DNA of 64,000 nt, from positions 124,001-188,000 of the forward strand of contig NEEC01000030.1 of the NCBI GenBank assembly GCA_002189035.1, in the 5' to 3' direction. The stretch is from Utricularia gibba. Taxonomy: Eukaryota > Streptophyta > Magnoliopsida > Lamiales > Lentibulariaceae. The position numbers were made by a program, and so were the translations under genes. Shown one piece after another: positions 1-11,988 of this stretch (within the stretch, counting starts at the first letter, position 1; each line of letters begins with the position of its first letter). The notes beneath the pieces were generated by a model, which worked only from the letters and a program-made list of their open reading frames with translations, made no database searches and was not told the DNA's origin.

Positions 1-139
1 GTGCCATGACTTCGAGGAATGGAAAAGAGAAAACTGGACGAGAATTGGTCTAAACTAAGACTAAGGATAACGAGATAGATGATTACGAAGTTGTCATGCA
101 AAGTGAAAACGAAGTTTAAGTACTTCTAGAACCTATCAT

Positions 140-720
140 GGTGAAGGTGACCCAACCTCCTTTTCCAGGAAGGCTGAAGTTGAGAGAAGAGCAAAACGAA
201 AAGGAGAAAATGTTTAAAGCATTGGGAAACACGAAGTTGAATTTAACCCTCTTGGAGTATATTAATCTTGTGCCAAAGAGTGTTAAATATTTGAAGTAGC
301 TATGTATGTCTAAACCCAAGCTCAAAGAGAAGGGAAAGGTGAGATTGAGTGAAAGGTGCTCAGTGCTTCTCACATGTACGTTTGTGCATCAAAAGAGCTA
401 TGTTAGACATTGGTGCTTCTATAAATATCATGCCAAATTCTGTCTATCACTTAAGTTGGGACCTTTGCAAACATCGGGTGTGTAAATTGAATTGGCAAAC
501 ATCGGGTGTGTAAATTGAATTGATTTCTCCCAAAGACTTGGTGGAGGATGTTTTAGTGAAAACTGAGCACTTGGTATTATTAATGTGAAGATGGTTTATA
601 TGGTGAGCATGTCCATTAGAGGATCAAAGGACATGACAATCATCTCAGGGAGACCATTTTTGAGCACTTCAAACGCTATCATTATGTGAAGATGGTGACG
701 ATTGAGCTTTCTTTTGATGA
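140..720 (+). pseudogene. Athila gag-end/aspartic protease remnant
   Basis: Translation near 397-436 gives AMLDIGASINIMP, the Athila form of the retropepsin active site, where D-(L/I)-G replaces the usual D-T/S-G. About 200 bases on, ISGRPFLST (near 639-670) is the conserved flap-distal ILGRPF motif. Between them the frame is broken by an exact 28-bp tandem duplication and by stops. The order protease then reverse transcriptase fits the polyprotein downstream. Non-functional. Confidence 0.65.
467..522. repeat. exact 28-bp tandem duplication
   Basis: Two perfect head-to-tail copies of a 28-bp unit (467-494 and 495-522) lie inside the protease remnant. 28 is not a multiple of three, so the duplication itself shifts the frame. 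Confidence 0.9.
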
Positions 721-1109
721 AGACAAAATCACACTCGACATGAAGAATGCGAAAATTATCCCATTGATTTTGAGAGCATTTGTGTAGTAGATATGATGTA
801 TGGACTCATTGAGGAGACTTGGAAAAAGAAATTTAGGAAAAAGAAGAGGCTCATGAAGAATCTCTACTTGCGAAACTAGAAGGTGAAGAAAAATTTGATC
901 AACTGAACGTGGTGCAAGCCAAGACTCAAGAAGAGAGGTTAGTTGAATCGAAACCATTGCCTACTCATTTAAAATATGTTTTTCTTGATGCAGAGTTCAT
1001 GAACCCTGTTTTCATTTCCATTGGTCTAAGCTTAGACCAAGAGTCACGACTTCTCGAAGTGCTGAACAGAAACAGAAGGCAGTAGATTGGATGCTTGATG
1101 ACATTGAAG

Positions 1110-2440
1110 GGATATATGCTCATCCATATACATGCACAAAATTTTTCTACAGGATGGAGCTAAACTAGTTCATCAACCTCAAAGACACCTCAACCCAAAC
1201 ATGATGGAGGTGGTAAGAAAAGAAATTATTAAACTTAATGATGCAGGGATTATTTACTCTATCACAGATAATGAATATCTGAGCCCCATTCATGTTGTGC
1301 CAAAAAAGACTGAGATGACTATGGTGGAAAATGAGAGAGGCAAACTTGTTCCACAAAGGGTGCAAAATGGATGGCGCGTTTACATATATTACCAAAAATT
1401 AAATGAAGTGACAAAGAAAGACCATTATCCTTTGTCTTTTATTGATTAGATGATGGAAAAATTGGTTAGAAAATCATTTTATTGTTTTTTGGATGGATAT
1501 TCTAGATATAATCAAGCTCTTATTTTAGGACATGAACAAGATAAGACAGCCTTCATGTACTCATTTGGAACTTATGCTTATAGGAGGACGCCTTTCGAAT
1601 TGTGTAATGCCCCAGCTACATTTCAGAGGTGCATGACTAGTATTTTCTCCAATTTCAGTGAGGATTTTATTGAAATATTTATGGATTGAAAAGAACCTGG
1701 TTTTAAATTCTGAAAAATGTCATTTTATGGTGGACTATGAAATTGTTTTAGGGCATGTGATTTCTAAAAAGGGAATTGAAGTGGATAAAGCGAAAATTGA
1801 GATTATGTCTAAGCTTCCTTATCCTATTTATATAAAAGGTATTAGATCATTTTTAGGACATGATTGTTTTTATATGAGATTTATTAAGAATTTTTCAAAA
1901 ATTGCTTTACCTCTTAGTAGGTTGTTGCATCATGATGTAGCCTTTGATTTTGATGATTCATGTAAGTATACTTTTAATTCTTTGAAAAAGGCTATTACTA
2001 CTACACCTATGATGCAACCACCTGATTAGAGGTATAATTTTGAGATCATGTGTGATGCAAGTAATCATGATTTGGGTGCTATTTTGGGATAGAAAATTGA
2101 AGGGAAACACCATGTTACTTCTTATGCTTGAAAAACCTTGGACAGAAAAATTATACCATCTTTGAAAGGGATTTTTTTACTATTATTTTTGCCTTGGAAA
2201 AATTTTATTCTTATCTTTTACATAGCAAAGTGGTGGTATATAGTGATCATTCGGCGATGAAGCACTTGATGGAAAAAAAGGATTCCAAATCAGGACTTAT
2301 CAGATAGGTCCTTCTAGTTCAAGAGTTTGATGTTGAGATAAAGGACAGGCATGGAAAGGAGATCTTTTATGAGAATGCTGACAACATGTTCACTAGGAAT
2401 GTGGAGATAATCAAGCTAATGGATGCACCAGAAATGTAGC
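1110..2440 (+). pseudogene. Athila reverse transcriptase-RNase H remnant
   Basis: Recognisable pieces in order: the Athila RT entry segment with QPQRHLNPNMMEVVRKE (about 1171-1225), the GWRVYIYYQKLN segment near 1371-1408 (usual form GWRVCIDYRKLN), KDHYPLSFID, and FGTYAYRRTPFELCNAPATF (about 1564-1623). The catalytic FMDD box is cut: the frame reads IEIFMD then stops at 1687, and sequence that normally follows is missing. RNase H traces follow (DASNHDLGA near 2055, YSDHSAMKHLM near 2238). Several in-frame stops; inactive. Confidence 0.75.
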
Positions 2441-3009
2441 CATACGAGAAGTCGGATCCAAGACTATAAACAAGGGCGCTTATGAGAGGCAGCCCATGGT
2501 TGAATTTTTATTATTTCTGCATTTTTATTTCTCTTTTAATATGTTTTTTTTTAGAATTTTTACCATATTTTGTGCTGTCGGGCAATGATGGACACTTAAC
2601 TTAGGGGAAGTTAACAGTAAGGAGTTACAAAAAATTAGACCGTTGAGGGAAGTGGGAAGTCGAACCAAAGGAAATGTTTTAAAAACCCCCAGTGTTCGAA
2701 ATGATATGGAGGAACAATTTCATTGTTCCTAATTTTACCCATTTGCTCTAGGATTTTTCTGCAAAAATTATAGTGGTAGAAACAAAATGTCTGCGACAAG
2801 AAGTGCAAGAAAGGCACAAAGGAGAGATTCACCCGGAAGAAAATGTAAGCGGAGCAACCAAAGGAAGGTGTTGGAGATGCAGAAGCGACAATCACCATTG
2901 CTCCAACACTAGAAGAAGGGGATCTACATGCTATTGCAACTGCAGAAGATTTGTGAGGCGTAGAGGTGATTCTTCAGGTAGCGGAGATGGGAGAACCCTG
3001 GGACAACAC

Positions 3010-4319
3010 TGTTAAGTGTCATTTTCTTGTTATTTATTAGGTATTATTATGTGTTAATTATGTATTAAGTCACCCAATTAGAAATTATATGATAACTAAT
3101 TGATTTTCCTTAGAAAAATTCTATTTTTTTATTTTGCATATATTTTCTGTCTTTTTCCGTGCTTTTTGACCGAGACATGTCAGGAGATTGTCATGGAGTA
3201 TTGCAGGAGTAGTGCAGGTGGTCAGAGTCTGACTTTTTGTGCCTTGTACACGACTTAGAACAATTGTGGGTGGAAGACTGACATTCGTCAAGGCCCTTGA
3301 CTTACGACATGTCAGAGTCTGCAGCAATAATTGGGCGCTAACTTGCATGCAAAGGAAAGCTGCTGGCGCACGCAAGACAGAAGGAATGATGGGAAAGGAA
3401 CCCAAAGGAGTTAATGCACGTGGGAAGTGATATAAAAGCCACTTGGAGCACTTAGTTTCAGACTTTTGAACATTTTCTCTTGTACTTAAAACTTTTGAGT
3501 TCTTCCTCCCCTCCAATGAGGAAGAACACTAAGCTTCAATTTTCATTTCTATTTTCATGGCCCTTTGTGACTAAAACCCTTTAGTTTTTTGGAGAAGATG
3601 AAGTTTCCTTCCAAGTCTTGAGCAATACACTCGGTTCTTCGCTGAATTCAATTCGGATTCTGCATACTTCCACGCGTATTGTTGCAGTCTTTCTGTAACG
3701 ACTCTTAGTAAAGGTCCATGAGTAGTAGGCCACTCCTCGCGGATTTTGGTGAAGATCAAGGTGAAGAGCACCAACTCTAACCCTGTCAGTTCGAGGGAAG
3801 TAGCAGATTATTTGTGGCCTAGATACCGCGACAGTGGACAAGTTGTGACCTCGGACCTTCCACTGGCCATTGAAAACAGCTAGGCACACGCACGCAATTC
3901 GGTTTTAAAGGCAATCGAAGGCAATCCTCTTGTCTTCCTAATCGTCCAAGGGGGAATCACATGAGGCTATTCCCGTGCCTCCTTGTCAATCAGAGTGTAA
4001 GGGAGAGTAGACTATTCCTTGCTCCTATAACCAGCTATTCGGAAGAAATCAGTGAAAACTGAGGCAAGGATGGACAAATGAAGGAAATGGAATCTTATTC
4101 CCAAGAACTACGTACCGTAGTCAAGGTCCATCACTTAGGTTGTAACTTTTATTTTTTTCATCTTAAAAACCCCCTTTTGCAAAACCATGACATTTTGAGA
4201 AAGTTTCTTACAAACACTTTTCACGAAAAATAACTCCCTGAGATCGATACTTGTACTACGCTTTTTGTGTTTTACATTTTATAAATATTTAAAATTTGTT
4301 GTGGAAACGACACGCAACA
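3010..4319 (+). mobile_element. solo LTR A1 (Athila type), TSD AACAC
   Basis: A 1310-bp LTR that starts TGTTAAGTGTC and ends GACACGCAACA. It is flanked by a perfect 5-bp duplication, AACAC at 3005-3009 and 4320-4324, with no internal region, so it is a solo LTR left by LTR-LTR recombination. It is closely similar along its whole length to 43163-44458. A TATA box lies at about one third of the LTR. Confidence 0.95.
3431..3437 (+). promoter_or_regulatory. TATA box of solo LTR A1
   Basis: TATAAAA in a GC-richer context, followed about 35 bases on by a likely transcription start. The same box is conserved in the sister solo LTR at 43572-43578. Confidence 0.6.
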
Positions 4320-5155
4320 AACACCAACTTAGAGCATATTAGGCTCCAACAAAGATTGAGGGACATGCATCAAAGTTACAAGAAGAGAAAAACACTAGTG
4401 AAAGAACCACCCATAGAACCACAAGTCCTAACTAAGAAGAAGAAAGGGAAGGGTAGGAAGAAAAAGCAAAGAACACCACTAGCCGAACCTGCCCCTCAAG
4501 AAGAAGATGTCACACTCAAGGAACAAACATTGCCTGTCCCAAAGAAAAATACTAAAAAATCTAGAGATGAAGCGGAGGCAATTGAGGAAGAATCGATTGC
4601 TAGAGATGAAGTTTTAATGGACACAAATGGGGGCGAAAATGAAGAAAATCAGAATAAAGAAATTGAGCATGCAGAGTAGGAAGAAGGGGAGCAATCATTA
4701 AGGAGTACTAGAGAAATGGAAAATGAAGATATAATTAAAAGAAATAAATTTTTAACTAAATTGGTGCCTTTGTACATGAAAGTAGGGAAGTTTGCACAAG
4801 AAAAGGAGAGATTTTAGAGGGAAATGACTCACAAGGGGATACCATATTTCAAGCACCGCACAGACATGTTGAACACCCAGTACTTGACCTTCATGGAAGA
4901 AACACATGCTGATCGTTATGGTGAGGTCAAAGGTGCAAAGGTAACACCTTGTTGTCATATTGATCATGAGATTCTAGTGGAGTTAGGAATAGTTGATAGA
5001 GTTTCTTCTATGTTTGCGAGCACAACATTCATGACTCTATTTGAGATGAAATTTCTTGCATACATCGAATTGTCTTATGAATTTGCTTCCACTTTTGTGT
5101 ATGAGATACCTGAAACTATCCTAGATTATGCTGCGATTTCTTTTAGATTGATGGG

Positions 5156-6185
5156 TGATAAATGAAAAATTTACACGTCGTAAATGTAAATCTTCCTATC
5201 AAATAAATTTATAACCTAATACACATTCTAGCATAAAACAATTATGAGCATACTGATTAGGGTCGAACACGAAGAGCAGGTGCTTGCTATGTGAAAGTTA
5301 ATGCATGAAATCAGTATCACGTTGGTAAAATTGGTCTTAGCTAGGAATAAGACAGAACTATGATGGAATGCAATAAGGAAAAGCAACAAGTTTTGGGATT
5401 CGGTAGTTTCTGGAATGGAATGGGTGATGCCTTGGGACTCCTAGGGAATGCATGTCTATCACTAAACAAGCTCACATAAATCATAAATCATACAACTAAC
5501 TCACAAGATCTAAGTCTACCCGGATTCTTGTTTTTCCCCCTAATCTTTGGTCTACCTCTAATTAGGGTTGTTAAGTTGGGTTTCACTACTTCCCCTTCCT
5601 GGATCTATCCTGGTTTGTTAAGGAAGTGGTATGACTCATGGTTTATTAGATCTAAGGATTGATTAGCATATTTCTCCCCCTTTCACCCCCAAGGCACCCC
5701 TTATAAGTGCTTAGCCACTCACAACAAAGAAAAGAAAAACATTTTCATAGCATATCCTAAGCAACATTCTGGTTACAAATGCTAAACAACAACGAGCAGT
5801 ATATAGCAGTAGTAGGAAAGACAATTTGTTCACACAGGAAATCCAAATCTAGTCTTAGCTAGGCACAGTAAGTATCAAGAACGAAAATAAATCTCCAAAG
5901 AGAAGCTGCGTTCTTCTGGTTCGTCGCTCCCTTTCCTCTTCTATCCCAGAAAAATTCTCCAGAAACTTGTTCGTGAGTCTCCAAGGGGAGATCTGCCTTC
6001 TCTCTCCAACTTTTTCTGCTTTTGTTCAAAATCTCCCTTTTTTCCTCCTTGAATTTTGTGTGTACCACTTTTCAGACTTTTGGACTCATCTTCTGCCACT
6101 GCACTGTGCATATTCGGCTCCTTGGGATTTTTGTTGCGACCTGCACTACATTACTCGAATAAAACTATTAGAAGGTTGGGACTAA
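5156..6185 (-). mobile_element. family B LTR fragment, minus orientation
   Basis: Reads in reverse as the 3' ~1 kb of the family B LTR, including the (T)TTTATCA terminus at 5156 (TGATAAA on the plus strand) and the conserved block around 5520-5720 that recurs at 33.6-33.9, 44.5-44.7 and 47.1-47.3 kb. The far end is eroded, so the limit near 6185 is approximate and no TSD is found. Confidence 0.7.
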
Positions 6186-6658
6186 ATCGTAGATTCATAA
6201 CTCATAACTCAAATTTTTGATCTCAAATGTTTCATAACTCATAACTCATAAATCTATGAAGTTATTAAAATGAGGACAATAGATATTAGTTCAAGATAGA
6301 ACATGTAGCTTCATAACTCAAATGTTTGATTTAGAGGTAGACCAACAAATCAAAACGAGGACAATAGATATTAGTTCAAGATAGAACCAATAGAATCGGG
6401 TAGACCTAGTTCTATATACTTTGTATGCGGGTAGACCTAATTGCAATGTTGGTGATGATATTGGGGCTATGTTAGTCGAAAACATGAAGAATTCTACATC
6501 TGCTAAAACACTTTGAAGGCACCAACTCCTTGTGATCCACCACGAATTTCACTTTACATTTTGTGTTTGATTTGTATTTTGTGAGGATTAGGAATTATAA
6601 GTTTATTTGATATGAAGATTTCATTTCTTGCAATGATTTTCAGAAATTTTGTTTACCA
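6186..6658 (+). mobile_element. family B LTR 3' fragment, plus orientation
   Basis: Holds the last ~470 bp of a family B LTR, with repeated AGACCTA phrases around 6400-6440, ending GTTTACCA (usual form GTTTATCA). Its left part is scrambled by local duplications of a CATAACTC-rich unit (about 6195-6330). Together with the preceding feature it forms an inverted pair. Confidence 0.65.
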
Positions 6659-7121
6659 CACGCTTTGAAGCAGATAATTAAAGAAGGCTGGAAGATTGAG
6701 AATGGTTTCAGGGGTGGGTATCACCAAGCGCTAGAGACAAAGATCTTGAAACTCTGTCTTGGAACTAAAATCCATGCACACCCGCACATATCCAGTGAGG
6801 TGCATACATGGAAAAAAGACTACTACCTCCTTGTGGATTTTTTTTGCAAGGTCGCGCACCAGTTTCAGTGAGCTAACCAACATCGTAGATGTCGACGAGG
6901 AGATCTGGAAGGAGATTGACCAGCTACCTATCTCCTTATAGATGCATGTACTAAGATACAAAGCGTGGTCATATTACATGGAGTGGCAAGAAAACTTTGG
7001 AAAGGATCGAGCTATCGAATATAATATTATGGGCTTCGTAGGCGCAACCAAGAAGAGAAAATTCATCAAAGAGGCTGGTGAATATGTAGATACTTCTTCA
7101 GATTGTCACCTCGGAGAGTAG
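6659..7121 (+). pseudogene. Myb/SANT-like domain relic (transposon-accessory type)
   Basis: Three short frames together cover a plant Myb/SANT-like domain of the kind found in L10-interacting MYB proteins and in accessory proteins of PIF/Harbinger transposons. Segments: GFRGGYHQALETKI, KIHAHPHISSEVHTWKKDYY (6665-6850), then after a frameshift IVDVDEEIWKEI (to 6941), then YKAWSYYMEWQENFGKDRA (from 6944). Frameshifts and stops make it a pseudogene. I saw no DDE transposase partner nearby. Confidence 0.55.
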
Positions 7122-8229
7122 GGACTCTAACTCACACAATACCATCGACTCCTCGTGGTGATGGATGAAGCAAATAGAGGCTGAGGGGAAGTGATGATCA
7201 TATGTAGTTCTTTCACAAAATGCAGAAGTTGAATGTGTTGACATGCAAGTAGTTACGTCGCTTGAGGTTGACAGTTGTGCAGAAGGCACGAGAGTTGGTA
7301 GAGAACCAGCGTTAGGTAGGGGAGATCATCTACGTTTCTAGGATTTACCATAGCAAAGATGATTAGTTCCAACCCTACGAGGTTACGCTTCTATCTTGCA
7401 TCAAGTGATTGTGAAAGAGAACTCATTGTGCATAGTCTAGTTTTTGGCCTTAGATCTTGAATCATCTGTGGGGTTTTTGTATTTTGGTGGACTTTGGGGA
7501 TGCTTGTATGCTTAACTTTTGTTACATCAGTCCACTTGTTAGTTTATGCACTGAAAGCTCTAGCTTGTAAGCAAATGCATATTATATTGCATATTGCGGT
7601 GTGTACCAAATATGAGTACATGTAGCTCGTATAAACAACACCACATTGAAGTGGGAAAGGTTGTGCGTACACTAGCATCCTCCTCGTAAGCACTATAGTA
7701 GAGGAAAAGCAGTGTTCCAACGTCGTCCTCATAAGCACTAATACGTACACATGGTGCTCCACATGATGGCAAAACACATTGTGGTGCTACATATGGAAGA
7801 GCACTGCATTGGCATCAACTGTTGTGCTATAATTAGCTAAAGCATTGCATATGGATCTACGTAGTGTAGTGGTCAGTTTTGGCACCAGATCTTAAGATAC
7901 TCGGTGCTTCTATAGTAGTTGTCCAACGTAACGACAAAGTTAGATTACAATAGTTCAAGCAATATCCATACAAATTAAAGTGACATCATCTATCAAGTAA
8001 TAAACTTGTAATGCTTCCATAGGGGTGCTCCTCGTCTATCAGTTGTTGTTGACCTAGTCGTCGACGATCGATGAATGTGGGAACATCCATCTTGTCAATA
8101 AGTGCCTCTAGTAACATCCTGATATCACCCTCTCAAAGCAAGGAACAATCGTTGACCGAGGTGTACTTATAGGTGGTTGCTAACAGCCTTGGGTACTAGT
8201 AACCATTGGATAATATCGTACAAGTGTTA
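7122..8229. other. non-coding, nothing recognised
   Basis: No coding pattern that I can support. Contains two near-copies of a TCGTAAGCAC/TCATAAGCAC segment about 50 bp apart (7680-7740). Probably decayed transposon or intergenic sequence. Confidence 0.5.
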
Positions 8230-8610
8230 CCTGAAACATGTTATCCAAACAATGGAACATCAGCATCGTGCATCCCCACCACATAATCACTGTACAGAGT
8301 TATCATCCTCTTGAAGACCAGAGCGAAATGTCAAAGTGTTCCATGCAAAACTGTATCAACTCTCGTGCCATTGGTTGGAGATACACTACAATAACGACAC
8401 AATTGAAACATGCTAATATTAAATTGATATCAAACTTCAAACAACTACATGGGGATGGATGGTCATAAATGACGGCATCCAGCCTCGAAGTTCCCAACAT
8501 AACATCCCCAAGATATACGATGTCCACAAGTATGTCATTCACATCGAATATTAATAACTTTCGTAGGGGAGATGCTTCATTGCTTGAATATCCACTGTAT
8601 GGCCACCTGC
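8230..8610 (-). pseudogene. FCP1/NIF-like phosphatase domain relic
   Basis: On the minus strand RKLLIFDVNDILVDIVYLG (around 8500-8555) resembles the first motif of plant HAD-family FCP1/NIF-like proteins (usually LLVLDLNGLLVDIV). It is followed by ARELIQFCMEHFDISLWSSR (around 8300-8360), which matches the family's RPF..FL.FCFE.FDV.IWSSR block. The catalytic DxDxT motif is already divergent in the plant members. A stop follows WSSRG and the rest (YVVGDARC-like) is out of frame, so this is a relic. The ~300 bp upstream (8627-8935) is open but unrecognised. Confidence 0.45.
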
Positions 8611-11600
8611 ACTCATACCAAGCAAATCATCCATATGGTTCAAGATTCTCTGCATACAATTTCTCTAACTCGGAGTACTTTGTAGCGGCGACACCACACC
8701 GATTATCCAATGTCAAAAACAGCCTCGATGCATGGACTACATCCTCCACATCCTTGTTTGGTGTCTTGTGTTCTCTACGATGTCGAGGAGTTCCACACCA
8801 TAGATGTTGTGTCCTAGGTGCATTTACAAAAGGTGGGAAGATGTGCTCGAGTGACTTCGTTCTGATAGAGAAAAAATTTAAAAACTTCTTTGCTGCATGC
8901 TTTGGCCAAACCTCCAAACCTAAAACAACAACCATTTGATGTGCACAAATTTAGAATAATAAAGTACGTGCATGTGATTATCTGATGGCTCTCAAACATT
9001 CTATGACATTGTTATTCTTGCCGGCTATTGTGGATTGTTTGGTGGGCATACCCATACAAAGCTAGTCCATCAATCATCATATGTGCTTCTAACATCTATG
9101 ACAAGAACCATGCCTAGTTTACCATGTAGAGAATAGTGGGGGCTTCCCTTATATTGCACACACACAAAGATTGCAAAGAAGACATTCATTTTTGGGAGGT
9201 ATATCCTCCTATTGGAAGATCTGAAAAAACATGAGAAGATGTGTGACAGATTGCAGAGTCAAGTGCGAGAGTGGGATCGATAGTGCACCAAGAAAGGAGG
9301 TGGCGACACTCGCAACCCACAATGAAAGTGCTCGATGCTGATGGAGAATCCTAGTGCTCCAACTCTGGTCGATTGTTTGGAGTCACATTTTTATTTACCC
9401 CACATCATGTAACCATCAAGAATTGAGAAGCAGGAACATAATTTTTTATACGTCAACATCTATAAAAAAATAAGGCTGCATATTGTTTTGCCTACCATTG
9501 AGTAGCTCTTCAAACGACAACCATGGGCCACAGATGGTATCCCATGTATGTAGTGCTACTGCATATATGCTTGAAGAGGAAAAGAGATGTAAGAACATGA
9601 TTAATGAAGTCATTTTGGAAAGGGTGAAATGTCAGGCACTATTATTGTGTACAGGTGGGAATTTCTAGCCCACTGTAGTTAATGTTGGATAACTTCACCT
9701 TTAATCTCAATTTAAAAAAAAAAAAAAACAGAACATGGGACAACACAACATGCAATGCTGCTATGCATGTAGTATCCCATAGGGTTTCCAAAGCACCGGA
9801 TTTTACGGATCATAGTGTTTCGTCCAACAGTCCTCCATCTATTACCTTTCCATGGTAACCCGCACCAGAGTGGTAGTCTCTTACCATCATTAGACGCAAG
9901 CACTAGTTACCATGAATAACAGTGTTATGTGAACGTTTGCTCCTTGTAAATATGACCCTGCATCTGATATGTATGTATGTGGTGCTTGTTCACTCCATCT
10001 GATGCATACTAGATTCATCAAAAAATCCAATACCAACGTCACTATGAATTGACAATGGTCATTTAGGGAAAGCAATAATGCAACAACTAAAAGAAGGCCT
10101 ACCTGAAAGTGTTTGAACTTTTCTTCAGATACACATTCTCTTACTACCCGGATCTCCAATAGCACATCATGAGGACAAAGGACCACATGTAACACCTGTT
10201 GGAAGTACCTCCTCCTATAAATATACTTTTGCACCTAGATTCTTTTATGGTGATCTAAAATTTCTAAAAATATGTAAAACATCTCTAGAACCATAACATA
10301 TTTCCTAGCTCGTAAACGCAAACAATTCTCTAATAAGCTACATAAAATACCAAAAGCGTCTCATGTGATTCTCAAGTGATCAATAAGTGCTCTAGCACTC
10401 ACCAACCTACTTATATACTCAACTTGTTTAGTAATTTTGTACGTAAGAGAATACCTGCACATTACCCTATATCTCACATGGTAATTTTTTCAATATAATT
10501 ATATTAACACATTCATTCCAATCAAGTATTCGGTTAATACCGCCACAGCCACACTCAAGATGACATAACTCTCATGGGAAAAATTCATGTCCCCTCAACA
10601 CTCCAAAAAATCAAACAAAAGAAATCCACACACATAGCACTACCTTCGTCAGTATTGGAAAATCAGCTAACACCACCACAAATGCATCGCCAGTAGACAA
10701 ACCCACCAATAGCAAAAAATACAAGTACCGAAAGACCCACCCCTCTGCACCCAATGTACATGAATGTACATGAATGAGACACTGCTAGCAATTCACAATG
10801 GTTACATCTGGTTTCTGGTAGATCTATGTTCAAATTTACAATAGTGATGGTAAAATTGGGAGTTGAACACTTGTATATCCATAAATCCACACAAAAACCC
10901 ACCAAAACTACCCACCTAAACGCACCTTTAGCGACATTGTTGCAGATTTCTCGTTTATGTTGTAAACCATGCCTCTATGATATTTTTCAATATACAAATT
11001 TTTCAATTTTGTTGAAATAATAACTATCATTTACATTCCAAGATATTATATTAAAAGTATAGTTACTTATAATATAAACATGTCACACGCTTTTACATTT
11101 TAAATCAGTTAGTATGATTTATAATATTTGAAAATTTGAAATAATTATTTACACATATCCAATTATCAATATAGTCATTTATATTATATTATATTATAAT
11201 TTCAAATAAATATATATTTTTTATTATTTATAAAAAAATATTTTTATAAATTACATTCTAAAACATATAAAAAAATATTTTGTTATAAACAAAAAAACAT
11301 CTCAATAAACATAATTTATTAAAATAAAAGACAAAAAAAAATAGAAGCAAGTGCGGTATATAACAAATACATTGTTTCCTAAATGTTGTAGTTAATGTAT
11401 TTCTCCATAATAAAATAAGTTGAATGATACAATCAAAATATGATATTTCGTAAGTGTTGTTGATAATTTCTGTGTCCATATCGAAATAAATTTGGTAGGA
11501 GTGTATCAAAAATTTAAATATACGATATATGCATTATTGTTACATTGCAAATATTTTCCATTGTAATCGCTATGATACAAAGAAAAGCCAAACCATTGGT

Positions 11601-11988
11601 ATTTACTAAAAGATTTTTTTGAGTCAGTGCTATATTGCAAATTTATCCCTCGATACTATTAATGATTTAACGATCGAATGATGATGCGTAATAAGTGCTC
11701 GAGCAAAATAATTCGTAAGAATAAAATGACATGTAACATAAGTTTTAAATAAGAAATAAACAAACATCCAAGCGTTAAACTTTATTTGCATCCAATGAAT
11801 TATAATATAAGTTTCAAATAAAAAAATATACACTCAAACCAAATAACATCTACATATCAAATGTCAAAATTATGACATAGTTACAAAGAGTATTTCATAA
11901 ACTATACTAAAAATAGGGTATCACAAACTGATTTTTGTGAAATGGTATGTCGCCCATTTGCATGATTCATTCACTTTTTTTTTTACCA
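8611..11988. other. low-copy intergenic DNA, becoming very AT-rich rightwards
   Basis: Short open frames only, with no family resemblance I could support. 10.9-11.9 kb is strongly AT-rich with many TATA/ATAT runs. A 15-base A-run lies at about 9714-9728. Confidence 0.5.

Larger units (their letters stand above)
1..5155 (+). mobile_element. Athila-type Ty3/gypsy relic (3' two-thirds), plus strand
   Basis: Internal region of an old Athila-lineage LTR retrotransposon entering from the left edge. In order it carries a protease remnant, reverse transcriptase and RNase H remnants, and the extra downstream ORF typical of Athila. No integrase can be read between the RNase H remnant (ends near 2440) and the downstream ORF (starts near 2788), so that domain is deleted. 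A solo LTR with target-site duplication (TSD) AACAC sits inside the downstream ORF. A family B LTR begins at 5156 and truncates the element. Many stops and frameshifts mark it as inactive. Confidence 0.8.
2788..5155 (+). pseudogene. Athila downstream (env-position) ORF, split by a solo LTR
   Basis: The frame begins with a basic N-terminus (MSATRSARKAQRRDSPG near 2788), is interrupted by the 1.3-kb solo LTR at 3010-4319, and resumes with a lysine/glutamate-rich linker (to about 4678). The conserved Athila ORF domain follows: about 4824-5155, with EILVELGIVDRVSSMF, LSYEFASTF and ISFRLMG. The family B insertion at 5156 cuts the domain right after ISFRLMG. A homologous, longer copy lies on the minus strand at 34364-36041, where ISFRLGGKDFELF continues. 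The function of this ORF is unknown; its position 3' of pol has led to it being called env-like. Confidence 0.6.

Noticed and set aside
467-522. CRISPR-like direct repeats
   Set aside because: Two adjacent copies with no spacer, in a plant retroelement.
5156-6658. A single element with inverted terminal repeats (DNA transposon)
   Set aside because: Both arms are fragments of the same retroelement LTR family defined elsewhere by 5-bp TSDs, and arm lengths differ.
7560-7777. Two overlapping minus-strand frames of 70 and 77 codons
   Set aside because: Same stretch in two frames, no family resemblance.
9890-10234. 114-codon minus-strand hydrophobic frame
   Set aside because: Leucine/valine-rich by AT-skew; no signal, domain or splice context supports a gene.
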